64,000 nucleotides of DNA, taken from assembly GCA_017656425.1 (NCBI GenBank), contig JACDNV010000010.1:22521-86520 (forward strand). Reading direction: 5' to 3'. Of this stretch, positions 42,622 through 52,858 are shown one piece after another (positions within the stretch are counted from its first letter, which is position 1; each line of letters starts with the position of its first letter). The notes below the pieces were generated by a model, which saw nothing but the letters and a program-made list of their open reading frames with translations, was not told the DNA's origin and ran no database searches. The position numbers and the translations under genes are program-made. The DNA is from Candidatus Neomarinimicrobiota bacterium. GTDB lineage: Bacteria; Fidelibacterota; UBA2242; B5-G15.

Positions 42622-43020
42622 GCCCGTCGTTTCGAGCGTCAGCGAAGCAGCCTGCCCCCTCACTGTCGTTGCGAGCGTAAGCGAAGCAATCTGCACTGAA
42701 AGAGTGCGCCAGTAACAGCTATGGGTTGCTTTTCCATACTGTCCTCTGTTTTTCAGGTTAGATTGCCACGTCGCTCACTGGCGTTCGCTCCTCGCAATGA
42801 CGTGGCAGGGTCCCCCACACCCGTCGTTGCGAGCGTAAGCGAAGCAATCTGCACTGAAAGAGTGCGCCAGTAACAGCTATGGGTTGCTTTTCCATACTGT
42901 CCTCTGTTTTTCAGGTTAGATTGCCACGTCGCTCACTATTGTTCGCTCCTCGCAATGACGTGGCAGGGTCCCCCATACCCGTCGTTGCGAGCGTAAGCGA
43001 AGCAATCTGCCATGAAAGAG
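42622..43020. repeat. Tandem palindromic MITE-like repeats (158-bp unit)
   Basis: GC-rich repeats in an AT-rich gap. A degenerate half element (42622 on) precedes two nearly identical 158-bp units (42665-42822 and 42823-42980) and a third partial copy to about 43020. Each unit starts GTCGTTGCGAGCGTAAGCG followed by AAGCAATCTGC, and carries the inverted counterpart GATTGCCACGTCGCTCAC with CTCCTCGCAATGACG near its end, so one unit can fold on itself. This GTCATTGCGAGC-type palindrome is a well-known dispersed repeat class in bacteria. No ORF is inside. The rest of the 42442-43133 gap shows only AT-rich sequence. Confidence 0.85.
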
Positions 43021-43133
43021 CACCCATCAGTTAGCAGGTTTTATCTAAAAATACATATCCAGTTTACTTTATTCATATTGCTTTAATCGAAAATAGGTTT
43101 TACTTTATAGCAAATTGATAGGAGGAGATAATA

Positions 43134-45506
43134 ATGGAAAGTAAACTTAATGAATACTGGAAAGCTTGCTGTTATTTGTCTGTGGGTATGATATATTTAC
43201 TTGACAATCCGTTACTTAAAGAATCATTAAAACCTGAGCATATAAAGAGAAGAATTCTTGGTCACTGGGGAGCGAGTCCAGGACTTAGTTTTGTATATGT
43301 CCATTCAAACAGAGTAATTAACAAATACGATATAAACGCAATTTTTATAGCTGGTCCCGGTCACGGAGCTCCAGGTGTAATCTCTCCTGTTTATCTTGAA
43401 GGTAGATTGAGTGAAATATACCCTAGGTTCAGTCAGAATGAAGAGGGAATGAGGAATCTTTTTAAGTCATTCTCATTCCCGGGTGGGTTTGGTTCTCACT
43501 GCACACCTGAGCTTCCTGGGTCAATACAAGAGGGCGGAGAACTCGGTTATGCCATTTCTCACGCTTACGGTGCCGTTTTTGATAACCCTGATTTAATAGC
43601 AATAACTGTTGTAGGAGATGGTGAAGCAGAGACTGGTCCTCTGGCAACATCGTGGCATTCGAATAAATTTTTGAATCCAGCCAGAGATGGTATAGTTCTG
43701 CCAGTATTACTTCTGAATGGCTATAAAATTAATAATCCAACGCTACTCTCGAGGATAGATAATGGCGAGTTGATTTCTCTTTTTAAAGGATACGGATACG
43801 AACCCTTATTGGTTGAGGGAGAAGACCCAATGGAGGTTCATGGTAAAATGGTGACAGCTATGGATTCAGCTATCGAGATGATAAAGAATATAAAAGATGA
43901 TGCAAAATCGGGAAAAGCTACTTCCAGGCCCGCTTATCCAATGATAATACTTCGAACTCCAAAAGGCTGGACAGCTCCTAAAAAAGTTAATGGTAAATAC
44001 ATAGAAGGATACTGGAGAGCGCATCAGGTTCCGTTTTCCGATGCTAAGACAAATCCTGAACATCTCGAAATTCTCGAGGAGTGGTTGCAGAGTTACGAAC
44101 CAAAAAAGTTGTTTGACAAAAGTGGTAAACTTCGAGATGATCTGGCTTTGTTAGCGCCTAAAGGGGAAAAGAGAATGAGTGCAAATCCCCATGCCAATGG
44201 TGGATTATTACGAAAGGCTTTGAAGCTTCCCGATCCTATTAATTTTGCTGTTGGAATTAAAGAAAGAATAAAAACAAAAAAGGAAAATACTCGCCCACTT
44301 GGGGAATTCTTAAAAGAGGTAATAAAGCTAAATCGTGATAGATTCAGAGTCTTTGGTCCTGATGAAACAAAATCAAATAGATTGGATGCAACTTTTGAAT
44401 TTGGTAAAGCATGGATGGCAAATACATACCCTGTCGATGAAGATGAAGGATATCTGTCACCTGATGGTAGAGTTATGGAAATGTTATCTGAACATACTAT
44501 AGAGGGTTGGCTTGAAGGGTATCTATTGACAGGTAGACATGGATTTTTAAATACATATGAAGGTTTTGCACCTATAATATCTTCAATGGTCAGCCAGTTT
44601 GGGAAATGGATTGATATATCTACAGATGTACCATGGAGAGCACCTATTTCATCGCTCAATTTACTTCTCACTTCAGTTGTTTGGAGACAGGATCATAATG
44701 GATTTACCCATCAGGACCCGGGATTTATTAACTCTATAGTAGATAAATGGCCTAATATTGTAAGGGTATATTTTCCACCTGATGCAAACACACTTCTCTG
44801 GACAGTGTGGCATGGGCTTCAGGTTACAAATAGAATTAATATCATTGTAATTGATAAGCAAAATCATCCTCAATATTTGAATGTGGATGAGGCGTTCAAG
44901 CATGCAACAAAAGGAATTGGAATCTGGGATTTTATTTCCAGTTATGTTGATGAGGAACCAGATGTTGTGATTGCAAGCTGTGGAGACATACCAACAAAGG
45001 AAGCCATAGGGGCGGTAGCTTTACTGAAAGAACATTTTCCTGATTTGAAAATAAGATTTGTCAATGTTTTAAACTTAATGGTACTTACTCCAAACTGGGA
45101 ACATCCCGATGGATTAACTGACCGAGAATTTGATTCATATTTCACCAAGGATAAACCAGTAATTTTCAATTTTCATGGTTATCCGTGGCTTATTCACCGA
45201 TTAGCTTATAAAAGGACCAATCATAAAAATTTCCACGTTAGAGGATATAGGGAAAATAGAAAGATCGGGATTGATTCCACGTATCTTACCACATTTTTAA
45301 AGGGTAGAGGTGGAATAACCACTCCAATGCAGTTAGCTATTATGAACCAGATTGACAGATTCAGTATTGCTATGGATGTAATAGATAGGGTTCCAAAGCT
45401 TCAGGGTAAGGGTGATACGTTCAAGGATAAATTAAAAGACATGCAAATAGATGCGCTGGAGTATGCCTATAAGGAAGGAGTGGATAAAAAGGAATTCGGA
45501 GTATAG
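43134..45506 (+). CDS. xfp: Xylulose-5-phosphate/fructose-6-phosphate phosphoketolase
   Basis: 790-residue thiamine-diphosphate enzyme that splits xylulose-5-P or fructose-6-P with phosphate into acetyl phosphate and a triose or tetrose phosphate. Features include GHWGASPGLSFVYVH, AGPGHGAPG, GDGEAETGPLATSWH (the ThDP/Mg site) and QDHNGFTHQDPGF. The length matches the family. No acetate kinase or phosphotransacetylase is adjacent. An AGGAGG ribosome site lies at 43122-43127. Confidence 0.95.
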   Translation: MESKLNEYWKACCYLSVGMIYLLDNPLLKESLKPEHIKRRILGHWGASPGLSFVYVHSNRVINKYDINAIFIAGPGHGAPGVISPVYLEGRLSEIYPRFSQNEEGMRNLFKSFSFPGGFGSHCTPELPGSIQEGGELGYAISHAYGAVFDNPDLIAITVVGDGEAETGPLATSWHSNKFLNPARDGIVLPVLLLNGYKINNPTLLSRIDNGELISLFKGYGYEPLLVEGEDPMEVHGKMVTAMDSAIEMIKNIKDDAKSGKATSRPAYPMIILRTPKGWTAPKKVNGKYIEGYWRAHQVPFSDAKTNPEHLEILEEWLQSYEPKKLFDKSGKLRDDLALLAPKGEKRMSANPHANGGLLRKALKLPDPINFAVGIKERIKTKKENTRPLGEFLKEVIKLNRDRFRVFGPDETKSNRLDATFEFGKAWMANTYPVDEDEGYLSPDGRVMEMLSEHTIEGWLEGYLLTGRHGFLNTYEGFAPIISSMVSQFGKWIDISTDVPWRAPISSLNLLLTSVVWRQDHNGFTHQDPGFINSIVDKWPNIVRVYFPPDANTLLWTVWHGLQVTNRINIIVIDKQNHPQYLNVDEAFKHATKGIGIWDFISSYVDEEPDVVIASCGDIPTKEAIGAVALLKEHFPDLKIRFVNVLNLMVLTPNWEHPDGLTDREFDSYFTKDKPVIFNFHGYPWLIHRLAYKRTNHKNFHVRGYRENRKIGIDSTYLTTFLKGRGGITTPMQLAIMNQIDRFSIAMDVIDRVPKLQGKGDTFKDKLKDMQIDALEYAYKEGVDKKEFGV

Positions 45507-45690
45507 GAATCCCAGTTTAAAAAATTTTCTATAGGTATATTTTGTATTCGGAATTTTGTAAACTTCGATGAATGTAAAATAGAAATAGTTAAATAAACTT
45601 TTAAATAAAATAACATTTTTATTTGTAAAAATTTTTATTGTTTTAGAAAAAAATTAATTTAAATTACATACAAATGTTGAAAGAGTAACG

Positions 45691-46446
45691 GTGAGAATAA
45701 AAGTAACTCTGTTCGCTAATGATTTGATCAGGTTAAATTTTAAATACAACCTGTATATACGGAATCTTATCTATACTATCCTACCGGAAAGATATTCAGA
45801 ATTTCTTCATAATGTGGGATTTAAGTATGAAAAGAGGAATTTCAAATTGTTTACCTTTTCCAAAGTATATGGTAAATACTTCAATGAGAGAGATAAAAAA
45901 TTTAAAGATGAACTTGTCTTTGATTCCGAGATACATTTTTATATAGCAAGTCCTATAACAAAAATTCTTCAATATATAGCAAGTTCGATGGTAAAGAGGG
46001 AGTCTTTTAAATTAGGTAAGAATAAGTTATATCTTAAATCGATAGAGGTATATAATATACAGTCATTTGATGGCGATGTAACTATAAAGATGCTATCCCC
46101 TATGACAATAAGGAGTACTCTTTATAAAAAAGATGGATCGAGAAAAACCTACTATTATACTCCATATGAAGAAGAGTTTAGTAGGAAAATGACAGAAAAC
46201 CTCAGGAAAAAGTACTATCTGGTAAATGGTAAGCTCTCAGACGGAAATGTTGAAATTACTCCATTAAAAAATTATCGTGAGAAAGTGATATTAGGCGATA
46301 AAGATTATGTAATAAAAGCCTGGGACGGTGTTTATAGGTTAACAGGTGATCCGGAATTAATTTCACTCTCCTACGATGCCGGACTTGGTGAAAAAAATAG
46401 TCAGGGATTTGGAATGTGGGAAGTGTGGAGGGGGAAGAATGATTGA
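45691..46446 (+). CDS. cas6: CRISPR-associated endoribonuclease Cas6
   Basis: 251-residue RAMP protein that cuts the repeat in pre-crRNA and leaves the 8-nt ATTGAAAC handle. The tandem ferredoxin-like architecture ends in the Cas6 glycine-rich loop GLGEKNSQGFGMWEV. The start codon is GTG 45691. It is first in the cas operon and overlaps cas8b by 8 bp. It probably also processes guides for the downstream type III-B complex, since no other cas6 is visible. Confidence 0.92.
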   Translation: MRIKVTLFANDLIRLNFKYNLYIRNLIYTILPERYSEFLHNVGFKYEKRNFKLFTFSKVYGKYFNERDKKFKDELVFDSEIHFYIASPITKILQYIASSMVKRESFKLGKNKLYLKSIEVYNIQSFDGDVTIKMLSPMTIRSTLYKKDGSRKTYYYTPYEEEFSRKMTENLRKKYYLVNGKLSDGNVEITPLKNYREKVILGDKDYVIKAWDGVYRLTGDPELISLSYDAGLGEKNSQGFGMWEVWRGKND

Positions 46447-48232
46447 AGCAATAAGGGGGATTGGAAAATATTCTTTAAAAAGGAAAAATATTGATCCTGA
46501 CGATATAATCTCCATATTAACAGAAAATCCTGTAAATAATGACAATCAGAATGCTATAGAAATTGATTTCGAAACAAAAAATAACGGACTTAAATACTGT
46601 CAAGTATTAACAAATAAAGCAGATAGCTTGAATTACAGAAAGTATTTATATAAGCCAAAGGCCGCTGCTGGTGCCAATTATACACCAACATGTTTAATCA
46701 GTGGTAAGGGTATTGAGGTAACATTTCATAACCGAATCATAAATTGGGCGTCAGGAAATGTAAATAGAAAAGGTATTGTAGGTATGCTTGCAAAATCAAT
46801 AATTGAAAACAAAGATAATATCTTTAACGATCTAATTAAAAAAGATAAAGAATTAGATCTAACTGGGTGTATTTTGACTATAAAAATTAACGGTAGTTAT
46901 TTGGGTGACTTAAAGGAATTTAGAGAATATCTTATAAATAATTATTATGAAAATAAATCAAAAATCTCTAATAATAAAGGTACTTGTAGCATATGTGGGA
47001 GTCAAGGATTTGTTATGGGCAATATTAAACCATGGAATTTTTATAGTCTTGATAAACCCGGATATATAGCTTCAGGATTTCAATCAAAATATGGCTGGAG
47101 AAATTTCCCAGTTTGTAAAAAATGTGGTTTATATTTAGAAGAAGGTAAGAAACACGTTGAAGATAATTTGAGCTTTAGATTTGCCAGAATACCTTACTTT
47201 TTAATACCAAAATCATTGTTAAATAAAGAAGAGTTACTAGAAGAATGTCTGGATTTTATTGAGTATGACCGAGTAAAGCAAGTAAAGATGAAAGATTTGA
47301 AGAAACTTGCTGATGATGAAGATGAGATACTTGACTTTGCCAGCGAATTAAACGATCAGATTTCTTTTGACTTTTTATTCTACGAGAAAGTACAACAAAA
47401 ATTCTCTATTATTTTATATTTACAAGATATATTGCCTTCATCAATTAAGGAATTGATAAAAAATAAGGAAGAAATTGAAAAATATTGGATTTTTCATAAT
47501 GCATATAAAGAAAAGGACGAATTGAAAAATGTAGAGTTTAACTTTGCCAATTTAAAGTATATCATTGGAGATACAACAATTTTCCTAAACATAGTGGAAA
47601 AGGTGTTTAAGAGAAGGCCTATCGACTATTATTATCTATTAAGCTTGATATTAAACACTTTAAGAGCGATTTTTGTCAATCCAGATTTTTCATATACTAA
47701 ACCTACAACATTGAAGTCATGGCAGACGTTAATGTATATAAATAGACTTGGTCTTTTTGTAAGTAAAAATGTAGGAGGAGATGGAAAAATGTCTTTAAAT
47801 GTAATTAACAATGAGATAAGGGAAAAAATCGATAAGTTTTTTGATACCTTTAAAGAGACATTCGATACTGACGCGAAAAAAGCGGTATTCCTAACAGGAG
47901 TTTTAGTTCAATTTTTACTAAATATCCAGAAACAGGATAGAGGCTCAGATCCATTTAGAAAGAGAATAAAAGGATTAAAAATGAGCAAGCAAGATATAAT
48001 CAAAATTTTCCCTGAGGCTCAAAATAAACTGGAAGAGTACAATAAGAATTATTACAAACAGCTAGAAGAAATAATAGCTGAGTATTTTATTAAGGCAGGT
48101 AATGAATGGAACTTAAAAGATGATGAATTGAACTTTTATTTTCTTTTAGGAATGGATTTAAGTGATGCAAAAGATGAGAATGGGCAATCTTTATTTAAGA
48201 GTGTGAAGGTTGAAGAAGAAACAACGATTTAA
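46439..48232 (+). CDS. cas8b: Type I-B Cascade large subunit Cas8b (Csh1/TM1802 family)
   Basis: 597-residue large subunit, expected to read the PAM and recruit Cas3. Two CxxC pairs form a zinc ribbon (CSICGSQGFVMG and VCKKCGLYLEEGKK, about residues 183-245), typical of the Csh1/TM1802 group. The YWIFHN to LKYI region is helical. The ATG at 46439 is preceded by GGAGGGGG; an upstream in-frame start lies within cas6 and is unlikely. It sits in the canonical cas6-cas8b-cas7-cas5-cas3 order. Confidence 0.88.
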   Translation: MIEAIRGIGKYSLKRKNIDPDDIISILTENPVNNDNQNAIEIDFETKNNGLKYCQVLTNKADSLNYRKYLYKPKAAAGANYTPTCLISGKGIEVTFHNRIINWASGNVNRKGIVGMLAKSIIENKDNIFNDLIKKDKELDLTGCILTIKINGSYLGDLKEFREYLINNYYENKSKISNNKGTCSICGSQGFVMGNIKPWNFYSLDKPGYIASGFQSKYGWRNFPVCKKCGLYLEEGKKHVEDNLSFRFARIPYFLIPKSLLNKEELLEECLDFIEYDRVKQVKMKDLKKLADDEDEILDFASELNDQISFDFLFYEKVQQKFSIILYLQDILPSSIKELIKNKEEIEKYWIFHNAYKEKDELKNVEFNFANLKYIIGDTTIFLNIVEKVFKRRPIDYYYLLSLILNTLRAIFVNPDFSYTKPTTLKSWQTLMYINRLGLFVSKNVGGDGKMSLNVINNEIREKIDKFFDTFKETFDTDAKKAVFLTGVLVQFLLNIQKQDRGSDPFRKRIKGLKMSKQDIIKIFPEAQNKLEEYNKNYYKQLEEIIAEYFIKAGNEWNLKDDELNFYFLLGMDLSDAKDENGQSLFKSVKVEEETTI

Positions 48233-48251
48233 TAAATATGGGGAGGAAAAA

Positions 48252-49166
48252 ATGTCAGAATTATTAAAAAATAGGCATGAAATTTTATTTTTATACGATG
48301 TAAAAGATGCGAATCCGAATGGTGATCCCGCTGATGAAAATAAGCCAAGGATTGATGAGGAAACTGGAGTCAATATCGTAACCGATGTAAGGTTGAAGCG
48401 TACTATTAGAGATTATCTGTGTGATTATAAAGGATTAACAGTTTTTGTTAAAGAAGTTAGAAAAGATTCAGGAGACCTTGAAACAAAGGAGGAAAGATTA
48501 GATGAATTAAAGATAAATAGTCCCAGTGATTTGCTTGATAAGTGCATCGATATAAGGTTATTTGGGGCAACAGCAGCTATAAAAAACAAGACTATAACAT
48601 TTACTGGTCCTGTACAGTTTAGATTTGGAAGATCTTTGCATTCTGTAAAAATTGATTATGTTAAGGGAACAACAGTTATGCCATCAAAGGAATCAAAAAA
48701 ACAGGGGACTTTTACCGAATGTTATATCGTACCTTACTCTCTAATAGCATTTTATGGTATTGCGAATGAAAACCTTGCTAAAATCTCTAAAATGACAGAA
48801 GAAGATCACATGTTGCTACTCGAAGCCATGTGGAATGGTACAAAAAATTTAATTTCCCGTAGTAAAGTTGGACATATGCCAAGGTTACTAATAGATATTG
48901 AATTTAAAGAAAACAATTACCATATAGGAGATCTTGACAAATTGGTAAAAATAAACTCTGATTATGATTACGAAGAAATAAGAGATATTTCTGACTTGTC
49001 ATTGAATGTTGGTAATCTATTGGATGTAATTAAAAATAATAGCACTAAAATTCATAGAATAAGAGTTTCCTTTGATAAGAGATTAAATGTTGTTCCTAGA
49101 GATTCTTGGGCAAATCTTTCTTCCTATACGGGAATAGATAATATCGAATTTTTAGCATTTGATTAA
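48252..49166 (+). CDS. cas7: Type I-B Cascade backbone Cas7 (Csh2)
   Basis: 304-residue Cas7/Csh2 that coats the spacer in several copies. The N-terminal FLYDVKDANPNGDPADENKPR and VTDVRLKRTIRDYL are hallmark Csh2 motifs, and GPVQFRFGRSLH with GTFTECYIVPYSLIAFYG follow. ATG 48252 has GGGAGG 5 bp upstream. The 19-bp gap to cas8b is typical for the operon. Confidence 0.94.
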   Translation: MSELLKNRHEILFLYDVKDANPNGDPADENKPRIDEETGVNIVTDVRLKRTIRDYLCDYKGLTVFVKEVRKDSGDLETKEERLDELKINSPSDLLDKCIDIRLFGATAAIKNKTITFTGPVQFRFGRSLHSVKIDYVKGTTVMPSKESKKQGTFTECYIVPYSLIAFYGIANENLAKISKMTEEDHMLLLEAMWNGTKNLISRSKVGHMPRLLIDIEFKENNYHIGDLDKLVKINSDYDYEEIRDISDLSLNVGNLLDVIKNNSTKIHRIRVSFDKRLNVVPRDSWANLSSYTGIDNIEFLAFD

Positions 49167-49181
49167 TTAGCGGGTCCAATT

Positions 49182-49952
49182 ATGAAAATTTTAGCATTTG
49201 ATATTTGGGGAGATTGGGCTCTGTTTAAGAAATTTTACACTACTGCCTCGCCACTCACTTTTCATTTTCCACCTATAACGACATTAAAAGGGATCGTAGG
49301 TGCGATATTAGGATTATCTAACAATCCAAAAGATAATAACTTTTATTTGGAAATTTTAGGAGACTATTTATTCGGGATACAAATTATCAAACCTATAAAA
49401 ACTTATAGAATGGGATATAATTGGATAGAAACAAAAAAGGCAAAATATATGCAAATCATGCCTCCTGAAAAAAGCAGATATCAAACAATTATTGAAACTT
49501 TGAAAGATCCTTATTATCGTGTGTATGTTGGTTCGAAAGAGGAAAGCTCGTTTTGGGATAAATTAGTAGAATTAATCAAAAATCATAAAAGTATATTTAC
49601 TCCATTTTTAGGTATTTCTGAACATATTGCTGAATTTAAATATGTTGGTTTATATAATGTTGATAAAATAGAAAATTCTTTAAAGAAATTTGTTTCAATC
49701 TCGTCGGTAGTTAGTATAGATGGTATTGATGATATAAGTGATTTTTTAAAAATTGAATCAGGTAAGGTGTACCAGCGAGATAAAATCCCCGTTGAGATGG
49801 ATAATAATCGAAAAGTTACAAAATATTCTACCGTTTTATATGAAATGAATGGTAGAGATCTAATTATAAAATTAAAAAAATACTGGCAGTTGGAAAATGG
49901 AATCAGAATATATTTATTCGAAAATAAAATGGATATCCCATCCTCCCGATAA
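49182..49952 (+). CDS. cas5: Cascade subunit Cas5 (type I-B)
   Basis: 256-residue RAMP protein that caps the crRNA 5' handle. Family features: LAFDIWGDWALFKKFYTT at the start, LTFHFPPITTLKGIVGAILG, and the internal PYYRVYVG and FTPFLGISEHIAEFKYVG. It is followed by cas3 with a 56-bp overlap if cas3 begins at ATG 49897. Confidence 0.9.
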   Translation: MKILAFDIWGDWALFKKFYTTASPLTFHFPPITTLKGIVGAILGLSNNPKDNNFYLEILGDYLFGIQIIKPIKTYRMGYNWIETKKAKYMQIMPPEKSRYQTIIETLKDPYYRVYVGSKEESSFWDKLVELIKNHKSIFTPFLGISEHIAEFKYVGLYNVDKIENSLKKFVSISSVVSIDGIDDISDFLKIESGKVYQRDKIPVEMDNNRKVTKYSTVLYEMNGRDLIIKLKKYWQLENGIRIYLFENKMDIPSSR

Positions 49953-52248
49953 AAAATGGATAGAACATTCATTGAAAGTTGAAGAACTATCTAAAAAATT
50001 TTTAAAAGATTTACCTGATTGCATAAATGTATTGTTACCCAAGAAAGTATGGCAAATATTGTTAAGTAATATTTCATTTTTCCATGATATAGGGAAAGGG
50101 ACAAAATATTTTCAGGATTATATTGTTTCTGAAAACAAAGTTAAAACAGAATTGTCGAATCATTCGCTTTTATCATCCTTAGTGACTTATTGGATTGTCG
50201 AAAAATTATTAGAACCAATATTTAGAGATAGTAATTTAATCAAGCTTTATTCTTTTATTGCCTTTCTAGTAGTTAGATATCACCACGGTGATTTGCAAAA
50301 TCCTAAAACATCTATTTTGTTAGAACAAAATCAAATATCTTTAATAAGAAAGCAATGGGAATCAATAGACAAAGATGTTATAAACTTATTATTAAATTTT
50401 AGAAATGTTCCATTATCATATGATGAAATAGAAATGAGAATAAAAACACTTCCGGAATCATTTAAAATTAAAAAAGTGATTATCAAATTTTTAATCAATA
50501 ATAAAAGATTAGATTACTATTTTATAATAAATATTTTATACTCTATACTTGTAGATGCAGATAAACTTGCTGCCGGGCTAAATTTTGTTCCCGAACAAAA
50601 TCTTGAAATACCTGAAAATATTATAGATATATACAGAGAAATGAGAGGTTGGACGAAAAGTACAGAATTTTTTGATGAATTGAGAAACAATGCATATAAA
50701 GAGGTAATAAATTCAATAAGTGATATTGATAATAAAAATATATTTAGCATTCAGCTTCCTACTGGGTTTGGTAAAACATTTACTTCTCTATCTTTTGCTA
50801 TAAAATTGCTTAAGAAAAAAAGATTAAAGAGAATTATTTATTGTCTACCATTTACTTCAATTATAGATCAGAATTATCATGAGATTCAAAAGATGTTTGA
50901 AACAGTTTTAAAAAGGGAAGTTGACGCTTCATTTCTTTTAAAACACCATCACTTAAGCGAATTATTTTTTAAATATGATGATAGAGAATTTTCATATTCA
51001 GAATCTCAGCTATTAACTGAGAGCTGGCATAGTAAAGTTATTGTTACAACATTTGTTCAATTATTCCACACGTTAATAGGGTATAAGAATAGGGCATTAA
51101 AAAAGTTTCATCGATTATTAAATAGTGTGATAATCCTTGATGAAGTACAGTCAATACCAATAAAATATTGGAAAGTGATTGGAGAGATGCTTAGCTTTCT
51201 TTCTGGAAATTTGAATTGCAACATCATTTTAGTAACTGCCACTCAGCCTAAAATTTTGCCAGAAGAGAAAGTGTTGAAATTGGCAAATTCAGAAAAGTAT
51301 TTTAAAAGTATAAATAGAACTCATTTGAAAATAAATATACAAAATAACATGAATGTCAATCAATTAGTTGAATATGTAAAAGCACATTCAACTGGTAAGA
51401 AAAAGATAATAGTTGTTTTGAATACAATAAAAGTTTCTGCAGATTTTTATTCCAAGACAAAAAATTCTTTTAAAAATGCATACTATTTGTCATCTTATAT
51501 TATTCCAAAACAAAGATTGGAAATATTAAGACATATTAATAGATTGGATGAATATTATTTAGTTTCAACTCAAATTATCGAAGCGGGTGTAAATCTTGAT
51601 GCAGATATATTATTTAGAGATTTTGCTACAATGGATTCAATTAATCAGGTAGCCGGACGCTGTAATAGATTTAATATGAAAAGTGCTGGAGAAGTACATG
51701 TTTTTAAATTGGAGGATAATGAAAGAGGAAGGTTAGTTGCATCTTATATTTATGATATATCATTACTGGACATTACAGAGAAGACATTTATAAATAAAAC
51801 AAAATATGAAGAGAAAGAATTCTTATATCTTTGTGATTGCTACTATGATAAATTATTGAGTTTTAATTCTATGGAGTCTGAGAAAATTCTTGATTCAATA
51901 AAGAAATTGAAATATACTGATGATGATTATGCTATATCGACTTTTAAATTAATTGATGAAAATTACGAAAAATTCGATGTATTCATTGAATATGATTCTG
52001 AAGCAGAAAATATTTGGGAAAGATACTATTCATTAAACGAAATAAAGGACTTTTGGAAAAAACATGAAGAATACCTTAAAATAAAAAACAAATTACAGAA
52101 CTATATAATAAGTGTTAATTCGAAAGACCTTGAACTAAACAAACCGCCCTTAGTTAACGGTATTTACTATGTTTCAAGAAACCAGTTAGATGAGTATTAT
52201 GATATAGAAACAGGGTTTAAAAAAATTAGCTCGGCGAGTATATGGTAG
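49897..52248 (+). CDS. cas3: CRISPR-associated helicase-nuclease Cas3
   Basis: 783-residue fused HD-nuclease/SF2 helicase that degrades DNA after Cascade binding. HD domain: EHSLKVEELS (His at about 24) and FFHDIGKG (His-Asp about 62-63), HH at 50281 region. Helicase: Walker A LPTGFGKTFTSL (about 287-296), DEVQ box ILDEVQSIP (D415), TATQP and the C-terminal QVAGRCNRF. A complete Cas3 without separation of domains. The start is uncertain because ATG 49897 lies within cas5. Confidence 0.93.
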   Translation: MESEYIYSKIKWISHPPDKKWIEHSLKVEELSKKFLKDLPDCINVLLPKKVWQILLSNISFFHDIGKGTKYFQDYIVSENKVKTELSNHSLLSSLVTYWIVEKLLEPIFRDSNLIKLYSFIAFLVVRYHHGDLQNPKTSILLEQNQISLIRKQWESIDKDVINLLLNFRNVPLSYDEIEMRIKTLPESFKIKKVIIKFLINNKRLDYYFIINILYSILVDADKLAAGLNFVPEQNLEIPENIIDIYREMRGWTKSTEFFDELRNNAYKEVINSISDIDNKNIFSIQLPTGFGKTFTSLSFAIKLLKKKRLKRIIYCLPFTSIIDQNYHEIQKMFETVLKREVDASFLLKHHHLSELFFKYDDREFSYSESQLLTESWHSKVIVTTFVQLFHTLIGYKNRALKKFHRLLNSVIILDEVQSIPIKYWKVIGEMLSFLSGNLNCNIILVTATQPKILPEEKVLKLANSEKYFKSINRTHLKINIQNNMNVNQLVEYVKAHSTGKKKIIVVLNTIKVSADFYSKTKNSFKNAYYLSSYIIPKQRLEILRHINRLDEYYLVSTQIIEAGVNLDADILFRDFATMDSINQVAGRCNRFNMKSAGEVHVFKLEDNERGRLVASYIYDISLLDITEKTFINKTKYEEKEFLYLCDCYYDKLLSFNSMESEKILDSIKKLKYTDDDYAISTFKLIDENYEKFDVFIEYDSEAENIWERYYSLNEIKDFWKKHEEYLKIKNKLQNYIISVNSKDLELNKPPLVNGIYYVSRNQLDEYYDIETGFKKISSASIW

Positions 52249-52354
52249 ATAATTATAAGCAATTTTGTTTTTTTTGAATTTTTAATAGGTTAAAAAATAG
52301 TATTGTTTAATTATATTTTTAGAAACGGCGAGAATAAATAGTTTATGGGATAAA

Positions 52355-52858
52355 ATGACATTTCAATCTACTATTTATGCTACCCTCATCTGGTATTATT
52401 ACATCTGTCCACGTGAGGTTTGGCTTATGTCCAGACAGCTTACGCCTTCGCAGGATAATCCCTTTATTGACATTGGAAGATATATTTCAGAGGAAGCATA
52501 TAAAAGAGAAAGAAAAGAAATTCGTATTGAAAACATTGTAATAGACCTGCTAAGAAAAGAGGGGGATAATGTTGTAATCTGTGAAGTTAAGAAAAGTTCT
52601 CGTTTTGAAAAAAGTGCAAAGATGCAGCTTGCTTATTATCTCTTAAGATTAAAAAAACTTGGTATCTCTGCTACCGGGGAGCTTCTTTTTCCGAAAGAAA
52701 AGAAAAAGGTCTCTGTAACTCTAACAAAAGAGATTGAGGAAGAACTAATTTCTGCACAAAGACAGATAAAGTCAATCATTCAGATGGAATTGCCACCGCC
52801 AGTTCGGAGAATAAAATTTTGCTCAAAATGTGGTTATCGTGAGTTTTGCTGGTCATGA
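52355..52858 (+). CDS. cas4: CRISPR-associated exonuclease Cas4
   Basis: 167-residue RecB-like nuclease that trims prespacers and selects PAM. The four iron-sulfur cysteines are C18 in YICPREVWL and three near the end in CSKCGYREFC. The nuclease core holds IGRYISEEAYKRE and VICEVKKSSRF with QLAYYL. It starts 106 bp after cas3 and overlaps cas1 by 4 bp (ATGA). Confidence 0.93.
   Translation: MTFQSTIYATLIWYYYICPREVWLMSRQLTPSQDNPFIDIGRYISEEAYKRERKEIRIENIVIDLLRKEGDNVVICEVKKSSRFEKSAKMQLAYYLLRLKKLGISATGELLFPKEKKKVSVTLTKEIEEELISAQRQIKSIIQMELPPPVRRIKFCSKCGYREFCWS

Noticed and set aside
45507..45690. A second CRISPR leader or array fragment upstream of cas6
   Set aside because: The gap is AT-rich with no copy of the repeat.
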